From: Sweltsa coloradensis | Taxonomy: Eukaryota; Arthropoda; Insecta; Plecoptera; Chloroperlidae | NCBI GenBank assembly: GCA_024449915.1 | Contig: JAMZAV010000163.1 | Coordinates: 1 to 64,000 of the forward strand | Reading direction: 5' to 3' | DNA length: 64,000 bases | Part shown: in pieces, positions 35,281 to 47,665 of the stretch | How positions within the stretch are numbered: position 1 is the stretch's first letter | Layout: each line of letters begins with the position of its first letter | The notes under the pieces: model-generated | Database searches by the model: none | What the model was told of the DNA's origin: nothing | What the model saw: the letters and a program-made list of their open reading frames with translations, nothing else | Position numbers and translations under genes: made by a program

Positions 35281-37059
35281 GATATAATTTTTTAAACTGT
35301 CATTTTAGTGTAGTATTGTGCTATAGATCACGTGGTAAAAAATAATTTTTTGGGTTTTTAGCTAACTGGCGACGCTACAGCCATGCTAAGAGGCTGCCCA
35401 CTCGCCATCTGATTGGCCCAGCCAGGAGATGGCGCACGCATAGCCTCGTGCTGTGTTTTACCTCCACTCAAACTAAAGACAATATTACACATTCAATGTT
35501 CACACAGGGCTTCATCTACCCTCACTACCTTCAGCGTATTTCTGGTAGATATAGAAGATATTACTCTTTCTCTTCTAAGTTTCATTTTATCGTCCTTCTT
35601 CTTTAATTAGTTGTTATAATCTAACAGGATAGACGTTAAATAATTCAATCGTTTTCTGTTATGAAAACTGATTTCTAAGGCAAACGATAAATTATAAGCC
35701 TACTACGATTACACAATTGCTCGCAAAATAATACCCAACACGACGTTACAAAAATACTAAATAAATAAGAAATATATTAATATAAGAGTTCGTTGGCTAA
35801 TGGCCCGAAAATTAATGTATTTCTTGTTTACTCAGTCACTTTTTTTCTCCGTACTCGACAAATTTTCGACGAGGGTCCCCTCATTCTCGTCCAGCCAGCC
35901 AGACACACTGAGGTCCAAGGTGTGTTGGGTCTGGTATGGGGGTGGGATGGTAAGATGAGGGGAATTCACTGAGTACGGAGAAAAACGGTGACTTTGATGG
36001 TTCGTGGGTTTGAAGAAACAATAAATACACATAATGAATGTGTAGGGTACTGTAGTTACAGAAGGAACATACTTACATACTAATAAGTTCTTCTCAATTA
36101 TAGAACAAATAAAACTAATGTTGGGTATGTGAATTTCGAGCTTTATCTTCGAAGAGGTAGGCATGCCCTTATGTAAAATATTAACATGTAGACGTCAAGC
36201 TCAGACGCGTTATATTACACACAAACACATACCTATTATATCAAGTACAAGTAGGCATATCCATTTTTAAATTGACGACTTGAAGAAATAAATATTGCAT
36301 GTTTTAAATAATGATGTGGACATGAATATCAAAAGTTAGTGGGAAGTAGATTGTGCAAAGTTTTTCGCTCCGATAATAGAGCACGTTAGTTCTAGCATAG
36401 GGAGTCTTCCTGGGTGGCTAGTGTGAAGACACAGGTGACAGAAACATGACATGACGTACGTTGTACGGGACGAGCCAAGGATTGGAGGAGAGCGTTAACA
36501 ACGCTTCACTGAGCCCTAGGGGACTAGACGGGACGAAACACTACATAACACAGTAATGCTATCTAATTGATACCTTTATGCGTACACAAAACTAGGATTC
36601 TCTCACTACAAATCATATCTTTACCTTCTAAACGAATTTCGTGTTAAACTGTTTGTTTAAGATTAGTGTATATTTTTGCACTGCAGTTCTAATCTGTGTG
36701 GGACACAGAGGATGGCGTTGATTGGTGGAAACATCTGACTATCACGCGAACTCACTTCAGTTATTATTCAAGTAAATATTAAATAAATATTTCAAGGAAT
36801 CACAGCAATGTCAAACAAAGCGTTTCCACAGTGTTACCAAGATGATACTGCAAGAGGGCGATGTATGTATGTGTTATCAGTGATTGAAAGCCATAGGCTG
36901 CTCTAAGATCCATCTGTCTATTCTATCGATGGATGGAAGATTTATTATAAGCTTATCTTTATCAGCGTCATTATCACGTACTTGACGTCGGCCTGCCCAG
37001 ATGGACAAGTGTTTGTGACACTAATGTTAAGAGGCTTAGGCCTGGCAGTAGCCTACTGT
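35281..37059. other. Intergenic, small inverted repeat inside
   Basis: No gene was recognised. Inverted words CTCCGTACTC (35849) and GAGTACGGAG (35971) with further pairing beside them give a ~22-bp stem about 110 bases apart, perhaps a small MITE. Confidence 0.35.
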
Positions 37060-37530
37060 TTGACATCTCAGATGTCCGACTGACATAGAAGTTACAAAGA
37101 TAACTGCCATCATAAATGCCCTTATGACATCAAATATGTCCGACCGACATCGCAGATGTCCGACTGACATATCAGATGTCAAAAATACATAGCAGATGTC
37201 CGACTGACATAACAGATGTCATACAGACAAAGCAGATGTCCGACTGACACAACAGATGTCATACAGACATACCAATGTCCGACTGACATCTCAGATGCCC
37301 GACTGACACAACAGATGTCATACAGACATAGCAGATGTCCGACTGACATAACAGATGTCATACAGACATAGCAGATGTCCGACTGACATAACAGATGTCA
37401 TACAGACATAGCAGATGTCCGACTGACAAGAGATGTCATACAGACATTGCAGAGGTCCGACCGACTTAGTATGTTATCCGAAAGACTTCAAAGATGCCCG
37501 GCTGACATAAGAATTGCCCAAATGTCAGAA
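37060..37530 (+). repeat. 40-bp minisatellite made of two 20-bp halves
   Basis: Alternating halves GCAGATGTCCGACTGACATA and ACAGATGTCATACAGACATA, best preserved at 37185-37440 and decayed at both edges. Confidence 0.9.
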
Positions 37531-38230
37531 ACTTTGCACAGATGTCACTGAAACTGTCTAGAAACAGCACGAAGAATTGCTTTGGGACTTAGTCTTACGC
37601 CTGATGTGTGGTGTAGTCTGTAGAAATCATTAAGCCCTACTTGAAAACAATGCGAACATTCACTCCAATCAATAATCTTATCAATGGTCAACTGCATGGT
37701 TTTATGAGGGATAGTTCTTTCATGGCATAAGTCTACAATGTTTAATAACCAATTTAATTCTGTAATGAGTGTGCGGTTGATCAACAACTTCAAAGATATA
37801 GAATTCATCCAATTAATGATTACTTAGACCATCCATCGTCAGTGTGACTTAGAGATCAAGTTAGTTCTCTTAGTTGGCCTGTGTGGGAATCTAAGAATCG
37901 AATCTTCATTATACAATGTCGACCTCGTGGAGTGAGAAAATGAAATTGTTGATCAGCTTGCATACTGTTGAGTTGTCATGTCAACACTTGTCAAATCGGA
38001 GTAAAAATATACAAATAGACAGCACATGTAGGCCTAACTCTCATGCATGAACACGTTTCACAATATTGCGCGCGATCAGAATTTTTAGTTTAGTTTAATT
38101 TTCATAAATACAATAAAAACAACCCCGTATGGGCCCTGGCTGGTTAGAATTGACCCTGGATATTCCTCTGGCATACAAGGATGGGACTGATGTAAAGTAC
38201 ACATGGCTAACTCCCCAAAACTATACGCAG
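37531..38230. other. Intergenic, nothing recognised
   Basis: Only short frames without family resemblance. Confidence 0.4.
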
Positions 38231-38321
38231 CCGTTGTAGGGATCCTCTACCTACTTCCGACGACCTCTCCGACGACGACGACGAAGACGACGATACGAAT
38301 GATGTCAAAGACGACCGCGAC
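38231..38321 (+). other. Asp-rich exon-like segment, plus strand
   Basis: Between ACGCAG and GACGTAAGAA, the frame reads DPLPTSDDLSDDDDEDDDTN and ends KDDRD. It aligns at DNA level with the minus-strand segment at 10659-10762, including CGTTGT near the start and GACGACCGCGA before the donor-like site. One base of difference shifts the first codons. It could be an exon of an unseen gene or part of a dispersed repeat. Confidence 0.35.
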
Positions 38322-39399
38322 GTAAGAAACCCCCTTCTGTCCAGGGGGTATATTTACTAACTCGCGCGACAATACTCGATCAACAGCGTCGACTTTAAGT
38401 ACAATACACTAAAAAATCTTAAATTCCCCAAGATATACGTTCTAAAGTATTATTTTCATTAATTATTTTGAGCAATCAGTAAATAAACAAACACATTAGG
38501 CATAGATGCAGTGGGACTCATTATAGCACGCACGGCCCACTTAGGTGTTAGGGACGCCGAGGTCGACACCCGCCGCTGACAGTAGTGACTTAAACATTTT
38601 ACCAAGGATCAGTCGCTAAGGTGAATTGCAAGGGAAGCCCTCCTAAACAACCCTCAGACATACCATTCACAATAATTACCGTATTACAAAGTATTAATAA
38701 CCAGGAGCATGCAATATTGTACACTATGCATCATGTGTATGTCAGTTGGCAGAATAAAAGGAATTAAATTGAATTCTTTGGGCAGGTTTTTCAAGAGGAA
38801 TTTAAATAATCAAATTGGAAAAGTTGATGACAGTTTTTGTGATTGGCTTAAATATTAAGGATTTGAAAGTGTTTTTGTTTCGAAACAAATATCTCTAAAG
38901 GCCATCATGAGAGGCAGGTAACTTATGTAGTGAAAATCAAAGGCTTTTTTCGATTTTTTTAATGCAGAATAGCGATTAATTATCGTGGTCGAAATTAATA
39001 AAACACTTAATTAGGAAATGGTGATCATTTCTCACCTGATACCGTTTAATAATTTTGGTATTGGAATTTTGTTATGGACTTACAATAAGAAGCAGTTACA
39101 ATGAATTACGCTAACACGCAGTGGTGAGAATTTAGTGGCAGGTGTTTGTGGGGAAACTTAGAGACACATTTGGTTTTGGTTTTCAGGGGACTTTCTAAAT
39201 CGTTTGGATACAACGTAAGAATTAATATTTCCCATGAAATTCACACTATTACGATTTGTTTCGAATGCAGGAAATAGAAATGCTCATCCACCCACGCGAC
39301 TATATAAGAAGGGTTCGCGATACTATAGATTCTATAGTATACTAGCCTGTTTAGTATTGAACCACGGTTATACCAGACTCTAGGGACTGACAGAAGGAT
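38322..39399. other. Intergenic, nothing recognised
   Basis: No carbonic anhydrase or other exon could be found downstream of the Asp-rich segment. Confidence 0.4.
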
Positions 39400-39560
39400 A
39401 GCCTACGCGTAACGTGCTGGGTCTATACGCAACATGGGCAATCCTTACTGAAGGAGTCCCTACGGTTTCTTCAGTTTTTGTTAGATTTTCCTACATAATA
39501 CATAAGACATTGCGAAACAGCCGTTTAGCATCATTCCCTTCACAACTACCCTATCAGCGC
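39400..39560 (+). mobile_element. SINE relic with tail
   Basis: GGGCAATCCTTACTGAAGG, TACGGTTTCTTCAG and CCCTTCACAACTACCCT are in the same order as other family members. The tRNA-like head is decayed. Confidence 0.5.
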
Positions 39561-39876
39561 ATTCCTAGCTAGAAACCTGAAGAAAGCCTATTCTGATTTC
39601 AACAAGAATTTTACGAGACGTTAAACAACACAATAGGTGACATTTTCACCACTTTTGAACGAAAAATGATTTTTCCACTCCATTGATTATAAATTCAAAT
39701 GTAGTATTTTTTTATTTCAACTTCCATGCTCAAATGTCCATGTGCTCGTTCGTTTTATTTATTTTTAATACAAAATAAACAACTTAAAATTTGTATAAAT
39801 AGTTTAAGGCGGTTTAAGATTTTCTATCTTCATCTGATGCCACCCTAATATTCCCCGAGGATCAAGCACGAAGCCC

Positions 39877-40103
39877 TATCCGACTGATTGGGAAGCTGTG
39901 ACCTTGACTTTCGAAAGAAGACATTCAATAAATAAAGTAGCTGGATCTTGAGCTATCCGACTGATTGGGAAGCTGTGACCTTGACTTTCGAAAGACGATG
40001 TTCAATAAATAAAGTAGCTGGATCTTGAGCTATCCGACTGATTGGGAAGCTGTGACCTTGACTTTCGAAAGAAGACATTCAATAAATAAAGTAGCTGGCA
40101 AAG
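39877..40103 (+). repeat. ~76-bp tandem repeat, three units
   Basis: Units start at 39877, 39953 and about 40030 with CTATCCGACTGATTGGGAAG and contain CAATAAATAAAGTAGCTGG. They are almost identical. Confidence 0.92.
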
Positions 40104-40488
40104 ATTGGCGATTACTTAATTTGCCAGATTTATTTTTATATTGCTGGCTCAATATTTTGTTGTTTAGCATGTCGCGCGATAATTTGTTTAATGAAGTGGG
40201 ACGGACTTGGCGATATCTCTTCAAAGAAGGCTTTGTATAATTAATTATCCCGATTAGCATCTTGGAAACTGGACAGCGTCGAGTCCCTCTCAACAAAGCT
40301 TCTGCTTGTCACATTAGCCCAAGATTCAGTGATTAATTGTGCTTTTGACTATTAGCAAACACGTCCGATCACTGATTAACACTTTGAGAGGGTTCAGAGT
40401 AAAAAACATTTACGAATACAAAGGTTCTTAGTGTGAGTAAAACAAATGTTGCTTAATCATCTGATTCCCACCACGGCATAAGCATTAT

Positions 40489-41176
40489 TAGATGAGCGAA
40501 GCGAAGGTTTTTATTTCACGTACCCCGAGAAAAATAGCAATTAAGGGTGTTATTTTTTTCCGGTTTGTTCGCTCTCTACCGGGCAAACGGCATAAAATAT
40601 GCTATCTTGACGAAAATTGGAGGGGACTTTCGAAATCTCTGAACGTAGATCTGCCAAGCTTTTGGGTACAATCGAAGAAATATTTCTCATAAATATCTTA
40701 CTTTTACGATTTTTTTTCGATTTTTGATGCGATTTGTTCGTGATATTTAGGCCGACTCTGACTAAACGGGTAGTGCTACATCGTTCATATTTCACATGGA
40801 CATTAAAGCAATGATGAAGTTGAAAAAGTTGTCCAGAATTCATAGAAATAAATGTTTAATTTCATTAAAGCATTTTACAGGTGTATAATTAACAAGTAAC
40901 TAGAATCTTGACAATAATCACCTACAATGCGTACGAGAAGCATCTAGGACTAGGAGGCAGTGTATTTAACATTCAATTGTTAATTGGTTTTACCATAGCA
41001 ATTAATACTAATATTATAAAAATTATCCAAATTTAACAAAAATAATTTTGCAATGGAACTTGAAAAAGTAATGAGATTCCACGCATACAAAAACTTAGTA
41101 GGCTGCACTGGACAGAAATAGTCAACCAAAAAAGCTCATCCATCAACGCGACTGGAAAAAGCGTTCGCGAAGCGGC
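40489..41176 (+). mobile_element. HINE-type element, family B, type-2 tail
   Basis: Starts TAGATGAGCGAAGCGAAGG (one base off the usual TGGATGAG), carries the family B body inverted relative to 60835, and ends AAGCTCATCCA, AACGC-GACTGGAAAAA-GCGTT, CGCGAAGCGGC before T. Confidence 0.68.
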
Positions 41177-41192
41177 TTATATATATATATAC
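41177..41192 (+). repeat. (TA)n run
   Basis: A short TA tract directly after the HINE end. Confidence 0.7.
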
Positions 41193-41340
41193 GAACGCGG
41201 CATTCATGTTATTTTTACCATTTCAACATTATTGCATTGTTTAAATTTTAATTAATAAGTTTATGAACTCAACAATCAATGGGGGCGTATTTAGTGAATC
41301 GATTGACTTGTAGGCTTTCACGACCTGTTCGCGTCGTGTC

Positions 41341-41400
41341 GATGACGACTCTTGAGGATGCCACCGATGTGGGTGGCGAAACGTCGAGCAGTGATTCGTT
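41341..41400 (+). ncRNA. Hammerhead-like motif, probable PLE relic
   Basis: CTTGAGGAT, a perfect six-base stem GCCACC/GGTGGC with loop GATGTG, then GAAACGTC. The bases before and after (GACTC and GAGCAGT) can pair as stem I. It looks like the Penelope-associated hammerhead with one extra base in the CUGANGA box. No Penelope coding sequence is left around it. Confidence 0.5.
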
Positions 41401-43019
41401 GAATAGTTTCTATTATTTTTATCGTAACTATTTTTGTTTTAGAACACTTTAGAATAATGCCCTCGAAATTATAACCAAGAGTAAGACAGTGTTCACATTA
41501 GTAAGACAGGTTTAAAGTTTGAGGTCTAGTTGCATCATTGCTTTGCCTTGCTTTACCTCATTCTACGTGATTTGTTATTACAACCAACAAATTTATATCT
41601 CTAAACAAAATGATAACACTTGTCATTGTATTTTGCTCGTTCTTTTTCTCTCCCTCCCCATTAAGCTGCTGGCTGTTTTTTGTGCTTCGATCTTATTCGT
41701 ATAATTTATATCCAGGAGTTGGTTTCGGCAGGCTGCCAACTGTACAAATATAACGTAAATCAATAAATTATACTATATGAGCCAAGTTAAATAGGATGGA
41801 ACTTATTTTGAAATAACATCGTTGTCGTTTGCGTACTAAGTCAAAGATAGTCGGGGGACTTTGAAGCTAAAGTCAACCTGCAGGGCTACTCAGAATGTGG
41901 TGTTGCTTGGGTCGAGGGCGGGGAAAGTCTGCCAAAATGCTGGAATATTATTGTGCACGGCACCTTCTGCATGCTCAAGTGAACTTCGCAGGCAGCAGTG
42001 AAAACCTAGATGTTTTCAGTGTATCTATATTAATAAAAAATAAAAGTACAACACAATTCCAACTAACTTATTCTTGTCTAACGTACTTCGGAACTTTACA
42101 ATAATATCAGCAATACGCTCAAATTTGACATATCAAAGAGTAAAATTACTCACTTTCAAGGAGACGAAGGGTATAATCTAGTGAACCTGCTTTACTTTTG
42201 AGATCATTAGTGTGTATTCTCTTCAAGCACCGTTGCAGTCAAATGTAAATCTATATATTTTTTGAGAATAAATTGTATTTTCCTCTAACATAGAGTACAG
42301 ACTATTTTAATCCGTTCTCTAAATTTACTGCTTACGTAATTTCCTATGAGCTACTTATAAAAATCATCAGTTATGAGTTTGCCAAGTTTCGAAATAGCTT
42401 CAGTACGTTTGAGATGAGTATATTATAATAACACATTGGGAATAATATTTACTTTTCCAGGAATTTATTTTCGCTTGTAGGCTAAGAAGTTCAATCATCC
42501 GTCGGCCAACTGTAATACACTTACTATAAATATATCCTGCTTAAACGGGTACAACCCTGATCCAGAAAATGATTATGTTTTCCATATGAACAGCAACGGC
42601 AGATCAGCTGTTATAATGCCCATCAGGTTTTGTACCACAAGGCTGGTCATCGCGCTAACCCATCTCTTGAATGCGTTTACGGCAAAAACTATTTTTTTCA
42701 GTTTGACCCCTATTTGTTTTGTTAAATTAAAAATGAATACATTTTTCCCCAATTCAATGGGACGAATAATGCTTTTTTAAGAGAAGATTGAAAATACTCA
42801 TCTGCTAAAAAGGTTAATAACGAAAAAAAATTGTTAAGTCCCGGAAAAGAAATAAATTTCCGTACTGATTTTAGTGGAGATACACAAAATTTCAAATATG
42901 CAAAATATTCAGAATTAAATCTTGTTTAAGAAATCACTTCAAATTTAAATTATAACCAAACATTAAGATTTTATTCAAATTCCAAAATTTCCAACAAATT
43001 GCTTCAAACGACTGAGTAG
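41401..43019. other. Intergenic, nothing recognised
   Basis: AT-rich, short frames only. Confidence 0.4.
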
Positions 43020-43112
43020 AACCTCGGAAAAAAACCTCCAGTCAGGATTTTCGGTCTCGACGGGATTTGAACCAGGGACCTCCCGAATCAGAGACGCGCG
43101 CTACGCATGCCC
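43020..43112 (-). mobile_element. tRNA-derived SINE copy
   Basis: On the minus strand: A-box-like GCGTAGCGCGCGTC, B box GGTTCAAATCC, then CGTCGAGACC and AAAATCCTGACTGGAGG. It is one of the best preserved heads in the window. Confidence 0.7.
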
Positions 43113-45050
43113 ATATCTATTGTAATTAATTGTAACTAAACTTTCCAAGTCCAAGTAATTGTCAACTTTCCTGGCGCCAAAAACAACTCCAACTTATTTC
43201 CCGCGACTAAAACTTTTGACTCGCACGCAGAATGCAACTATGCAAGACAGACGTGCGAAACTTGGCAGCGAAGCATAAATCTGTGACGTCAGCTGTTGCC
43301 AGGTTGAGATAAACGCGTTTCAGAACACCTTGGCTGGCAGATTTGCTCCCCCTAACCTAGATGTGTCTCTCACTCAAGGAAATGGTGTTTGGGTTAATCT
43401 TCAATCTGTCCTCAGTGACTGACGTGTTGATAGCCACAGTGATGCTGATCCAAGGTTGAACAACGTAGTAATTGTTCATTTTCCACTTTTTGTTTAAAGT
43501 TGAACGATTAAAGAAGAGAACAACAGACTGAGTTTTACATCGAGATGCTTCCAAATGTAATAAATAAAAATAACGTGTTTGTATTATTTTTAATGGATCG
43601 AATACATTTTTAGGCAATTCCAAGAATAGTGAAAGCCCAGAAGAAAAATTATAACTATTGTCATTAATTAACAATCGTATTTAAAATCCTAGAAAAAGTC
43701 ACTACCATTAAAGAATTGGATCACCTTTCTAAGAGAAATAAGCATTTTAACTCGTACGAAGTTATAACTTTGAAACTCCAGATAAATAATTCTCTAATAT
43801 ACGTTGTGTGGTAAACACATTCGTTTGGATCAGCCTTTGCGTATGAAAACAGACTGAAAGATTTGTTAAGAGTTTTATTGCTGACCGTCATGTTCTTCAT
43901 ACTGGGCTACCACCACCCGGCACCTCCACCAAGGAGGCTCGCTTAAATTAATTTTATACTATTTATTAAGTAGCTGTGCATATGCAAATGTATCACGTAT
44001 ATATTTATTAAGAAATATCTTCCTCGGCGTACAGCTTCGCAGTAACCCTCTAGCGTCACAGACACGTACGTGTATTCATTAAGCTCATAAAGACGTTGAG
44101 TGAGCTGCAGACAGACTGAGACAGTCAGCTGTGGAGTTAACAAACTACCTGCTCCAACACCCTTAGATGCACTCGCCTCATACACATTGAATGTGATTAG
44201 ATAATATGTCAAACTCAATTAATATAGGTAGGAGGAGCCATGATCAGAAATAAAATGTGCTATAGTAACATCTTAAAATCTCTTATAAATTCTATTTACT
44301 AGATGGTTCTTGAATATAATCGATCTCTCAAACACTCAGCTCGTATTTACATAGCAATCATTGCGGGACATGGTATTTATGCTGAAGAGAAGGTTTACAA
44401 AGGAAGCCAGGGAAGTAGGAGGATAATTGCTCGTACGTAATATCGTTGAGATGTTTGGTCTGGGTGTAAACCATCTTGTGTAATGATCACCCTCCTCCCA
44501 ACAGGGAGAAGCACTGGTTGCTCGACGTGCACTCTACTTCATGGTGGAAGAATGGCGAGGAACTAGCTTTGATTAAGATTAATCCTAGGTGTCTAAATTA
44601 ATCATGTTTTCACGAAGAAAGCTTATTTACATGAGTGCATAATGTTTACGCCTAGAGGGACTGAGTAAGAATACATGATTGTTCGTTTTGATATTTTTTT
44701 GTATTAAATAATTATTTATTTAATTAACAGGGAACGCTCGCGCGTTATGCTTGAGCTATGTATTCTGTCAGTGTTGAAGAAACTGTTATAATGTCGTAAG
44801 AATTTAGTGTTTACGAGTAGGAGAGATTAATGAAATTTATGAATAGTGATTGGTAAACAAACTAATGGGAGTCAACACCTTATACTTACTTTAGTGATTG
44901 ACTTAAGTGAGAGATCATTATATTACTGCTTGTCGGCTTGTCCATCTAATTTTAGAAATATGTGTACACCTACACCACTTTCTACTCGACTCTCTAAGAT
45001 TCGAACCCAAGTCTTTCCAGATGAGAATCATTAACCACCACAATGATTTA
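43113..45050. other. Intergenic; one copy of the CCCGGCACCTCCACCA motif
   Basis: No gene was recognised. The GC-rich word lies at 43915-43931 in otherwise AT-rich sequence. Confidence 0.4.
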
Positions 45051-45078
45051 TATTATATATATATATATATATATATAT
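45051..45078 (+). repeat. (AT)n microsatellite
   Basis: About thirteen AT units. Confidence 0.9.
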
Positions 45079-45079
45079 C

Positions 45080-45156
45080 TCACTGAAAATCAGTTGTGTG
45101 ACTGAGTGGTTAGACTTTGAATACGGATTTATTTATTTATTTAATTATTTATTTAA
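45080..45156 (+). repeat. TGAAAATCAGTT-family interspersed repeat
   Basis: CACTGAAAATCAGTTGTG, GACTGAGTGGTTAGACTTTG and a (TTTA)n tail. The copy sits directly after the (AT)n run. Confidence 0.65.
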
Positions 45157-45290
45157 TACATTTAATAATTTTATGTTGCTAGTTTTGTTTTTGTTTACTT
45201 CTGGTGCTGGAGGTATCTGTGTTCGGGCCCTGGTGCACTATATGTAATAACTCTGAGATGGATTTACATTCATCAAAGGTTATGTTAGTC

Positions 45291-45515
45291 CTACGAACTA
45301 AAATATAATGTATTATGGCTGAGATGGTATGTTACAAATATAACAATGTTGTTTATTTTCATAGTTCTACAAACTAAAATATAATGTATTATAACTGTGA
45401 TGGTATGTTACAAATATAACAATGTTGTCTATTTTCATAGTTCTACTAACTAAAATATAATGTTTTATGGCTGAGATGGTATGTTACAAATACAACTCAT
45501 AGTCCTACAGCCACA
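45291..45515 (+). repeat. 76-bp tandem repeat, three units
   Basis: Units begin at 45291, 45367 and 45443 (CTACNAACTAAAATATAATG) and contain GAGATGGTATGTTACAAATA. The third is partly cut. Confidence 0.92.
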
Positions 45516-46267
45516 CAGGGAATGAGCGAGGGTCATGTGTTCCTAATCGTTTGACATTGGACTTAAGGTGGTTTTTAAATAGCTCTTAATTTTGAGTTCA
45601 AGATTACGAGCTTTGCTTCAAAATTTACATTTTTCATGACAAAACTGCCCATTTAAATAACAACATTTGAAATTTGGAATTTTTTAAAAGTAATGGGTCG
45701 TAAAATAGTTTATTGTCTCTGATAACATTGAACTAGTCCCCATTTCCTTCGTAATGTGGGTGACAATATGTGAGCCAAGTGTTAAGACTAAGGCCACATC
45801 GTAACTTACGAGCGTTCACTGTCTGCTAACAAAGTAACAAGTTCAATAAATAACTGCCCGAAACAAATGAAGTAATTGCTACACGCACTGATAACAGCTC
45901 GCAGTATATTACCTCCATGCGCTGCGGTACAAGTCGATTCTGATAACACAGGGAAGATTTGATAACGATTCCCAGGTCGATTGCGGAACCACACACGTTA
46001 AAGGACAGATAATTTTTATGTTTATATTATTCAACAACAATACAATATATCTTGTTAATTATTCTAGGCCCAATTATCCAAAAACCCGTCATATTCGAGC
46101 TAGTTTTTGCACAAGGTCATTGTTTTTCAATGCTAAGTTGGCCTACTGCATAAATCATTTCTGATACCAACATTTGTAATTTAGTGATCCTGGTCTCCTC
46201 CCCCGTTGCATAACTGTGACCGTGAGCTCAATATCATTTCACATATTATTGTATTTGTACCCTCACA

Positions 46268-46336
46268 TAAAATAAATAAATAAATCGTATTTAGAGTCTA
46301 CGCACTCAGTCAAATAACTGATTTTCAGTGGGGATT
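46268..46336 (-). repeat. TGAAAATCAGTT-family interspersed repeat
   Basis: Inverted copy: on the minus strand CACTGAAAATCAGTTATTTG, then GACTGAGTGCGTAGACTC and the (TTTA)n tail. Confidence 0.65.
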
Positions 46337-46429
46337 TTAAACCAAAGCGACCACGCCAACCCTGTAGGCCCGACGCAATCGACGAGTGAGCGATAACCAA
46401 ACAAAGATCGATATTTTTTAATGATGACG

Positions 46430-46470
46430 GCCGGTGTGGCCGTCACGTGGTCACGTGGTCACACCGGTAA
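46430..46470. repeat. GC-rich hairpin with two CACGTG words
   Basis: CCGGTGTG and CACACCGG pair across a loop that contains CACGTG twice. It may be a transposon end or a bHLH-type binding palindrome; nothing nearby decides. Confidence 0.4.
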
Positions 46471-46693
46471 ATTATGTGTAATCATATAAATAAAAATCAA
46501 CAAATAAATAATCTCAGCACTAGTCTTATTGGTAGAGATGTGCAATTTTTTTTTAAATTTGAAAATTCGCGCCTTAAAAATAAAAATTCACGATTTTTCG
46601 TTATTTACCAAAAAATAATTTGATAATGCAAAACTTAAAAAACCTCTACTTTCACTATCAGTAGCACAAATTCCAGGACAATTAATAATTAAT

Positions 46694-47351
46694 TGGATGA
46701 GCGTAGCGAAGATTCCATTTCACTACACCGGAGAAAAAAATCCGGAATGTTTTTTTTTACTTTTTTCTTTTTCTTTTTCGTATTTTTGTTTTAATTCCCC
46801 AAAATTTTTTTTTAAAAGATTTCTTCGACTTATAACACTTACATGCTTTATCCGATTGTAATGATTTTTTCACAGAACCTTTATTTTATGAATTTTATGA
46901 ATTAATTTATTCGTGTGAAATTTGAGCGTAATCGAAATATTATTTCTCATTAAAATTGCAGTTTTACGATTTTTTTCGATTTTTAAAATTTCTTCGAGCT
47001 ATAACACCTACATGCTTTATCCGATTTTAATTATTTTTTTACAGAACCTTAATTTTATGAATTGATATATTCGTGTGAAATTTGAGCGGAATCGAACAAC
47101 TATTTCTTGTAATAATCGCAATTTTACGATTTTTTTCGATTTTTAAAATTTCTTTACTTATAACACCGATATGCTTTATCCGATTGTAATGATTTTTTCA
47201 CAGAACCTTAATTTTATAAAAATATATATTCGTGTGAAATTTGAGCGTAATCTAAAAATTATTTCTTAAGAAAATCGCAATTTTACGTTTTTTTTCGTTT
47301 TAAAAAAAATACGCTCATCCAACACCGCGACTGAAAAAGCGTTTGCGAAGC
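46694..47351 (+). mobile_element. HINE-type element, family A body, type-2 tail
   Basis: Starts TGGATGAGCGTAGCGAAG after T. It has three ~155-bp internal tandem units (key phrase ATGCTTTATCCGATT), then ACGCTCATCCA and ACACCGCG...GCGTTTGCGAAGC. This is a family A body with the tail otherwise seen on family B. Confidence 0.7.
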
Positions 47352-47469
47352 TTCCTGTTGAAAAAAAAATACAAGTACATGAGAGTGAGAATCAGTTTTG
47401 ATTTTAAGCTCAATTGCAGCCTTTAGTTTTCAAAGTTTCCGACAGTTTTTACCAGTATTCATTTCGACT

Positions 47470-47665
47470 ACCCGGCACCTCCACCAAAATTACGAAATTA
47501 TGCATATTTTGTGTAATGCCGATATTTTGATATGAAGTATTTTGAGCTTTCTCGTGTACAAACGATTATTACGATCCCACAATCGCGTTTTATGACCCGG
47601 CACCTCCACCATATGTACTAGTCAGAATTAATTTAATTTCTACTACCTACCCGGCACCTCCACCA
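47470..47665 (+). repeat. Three copies of CCCGGCACCTCCACCA
   Basis: Exact 16-bp words, each preceded by A, at 47470-47486, 47595-47611 and 47649-47665, with unrelated AT-rich sequence between them. See also 11079, 43915, 58394 and 58472. Confidence 0.85.

Noticed and set aside
35832..36164. 110-codon frame on the minus strand
   Set aside because: No recognisable domain, no conserved start, and it overlaps a small inverted repeat.
37060..37530. Regular spacing suggesting a CRISPR array
   Set aside because: No variable spacers; both 20-bp halves are repeats, and the context is eukaryotic.
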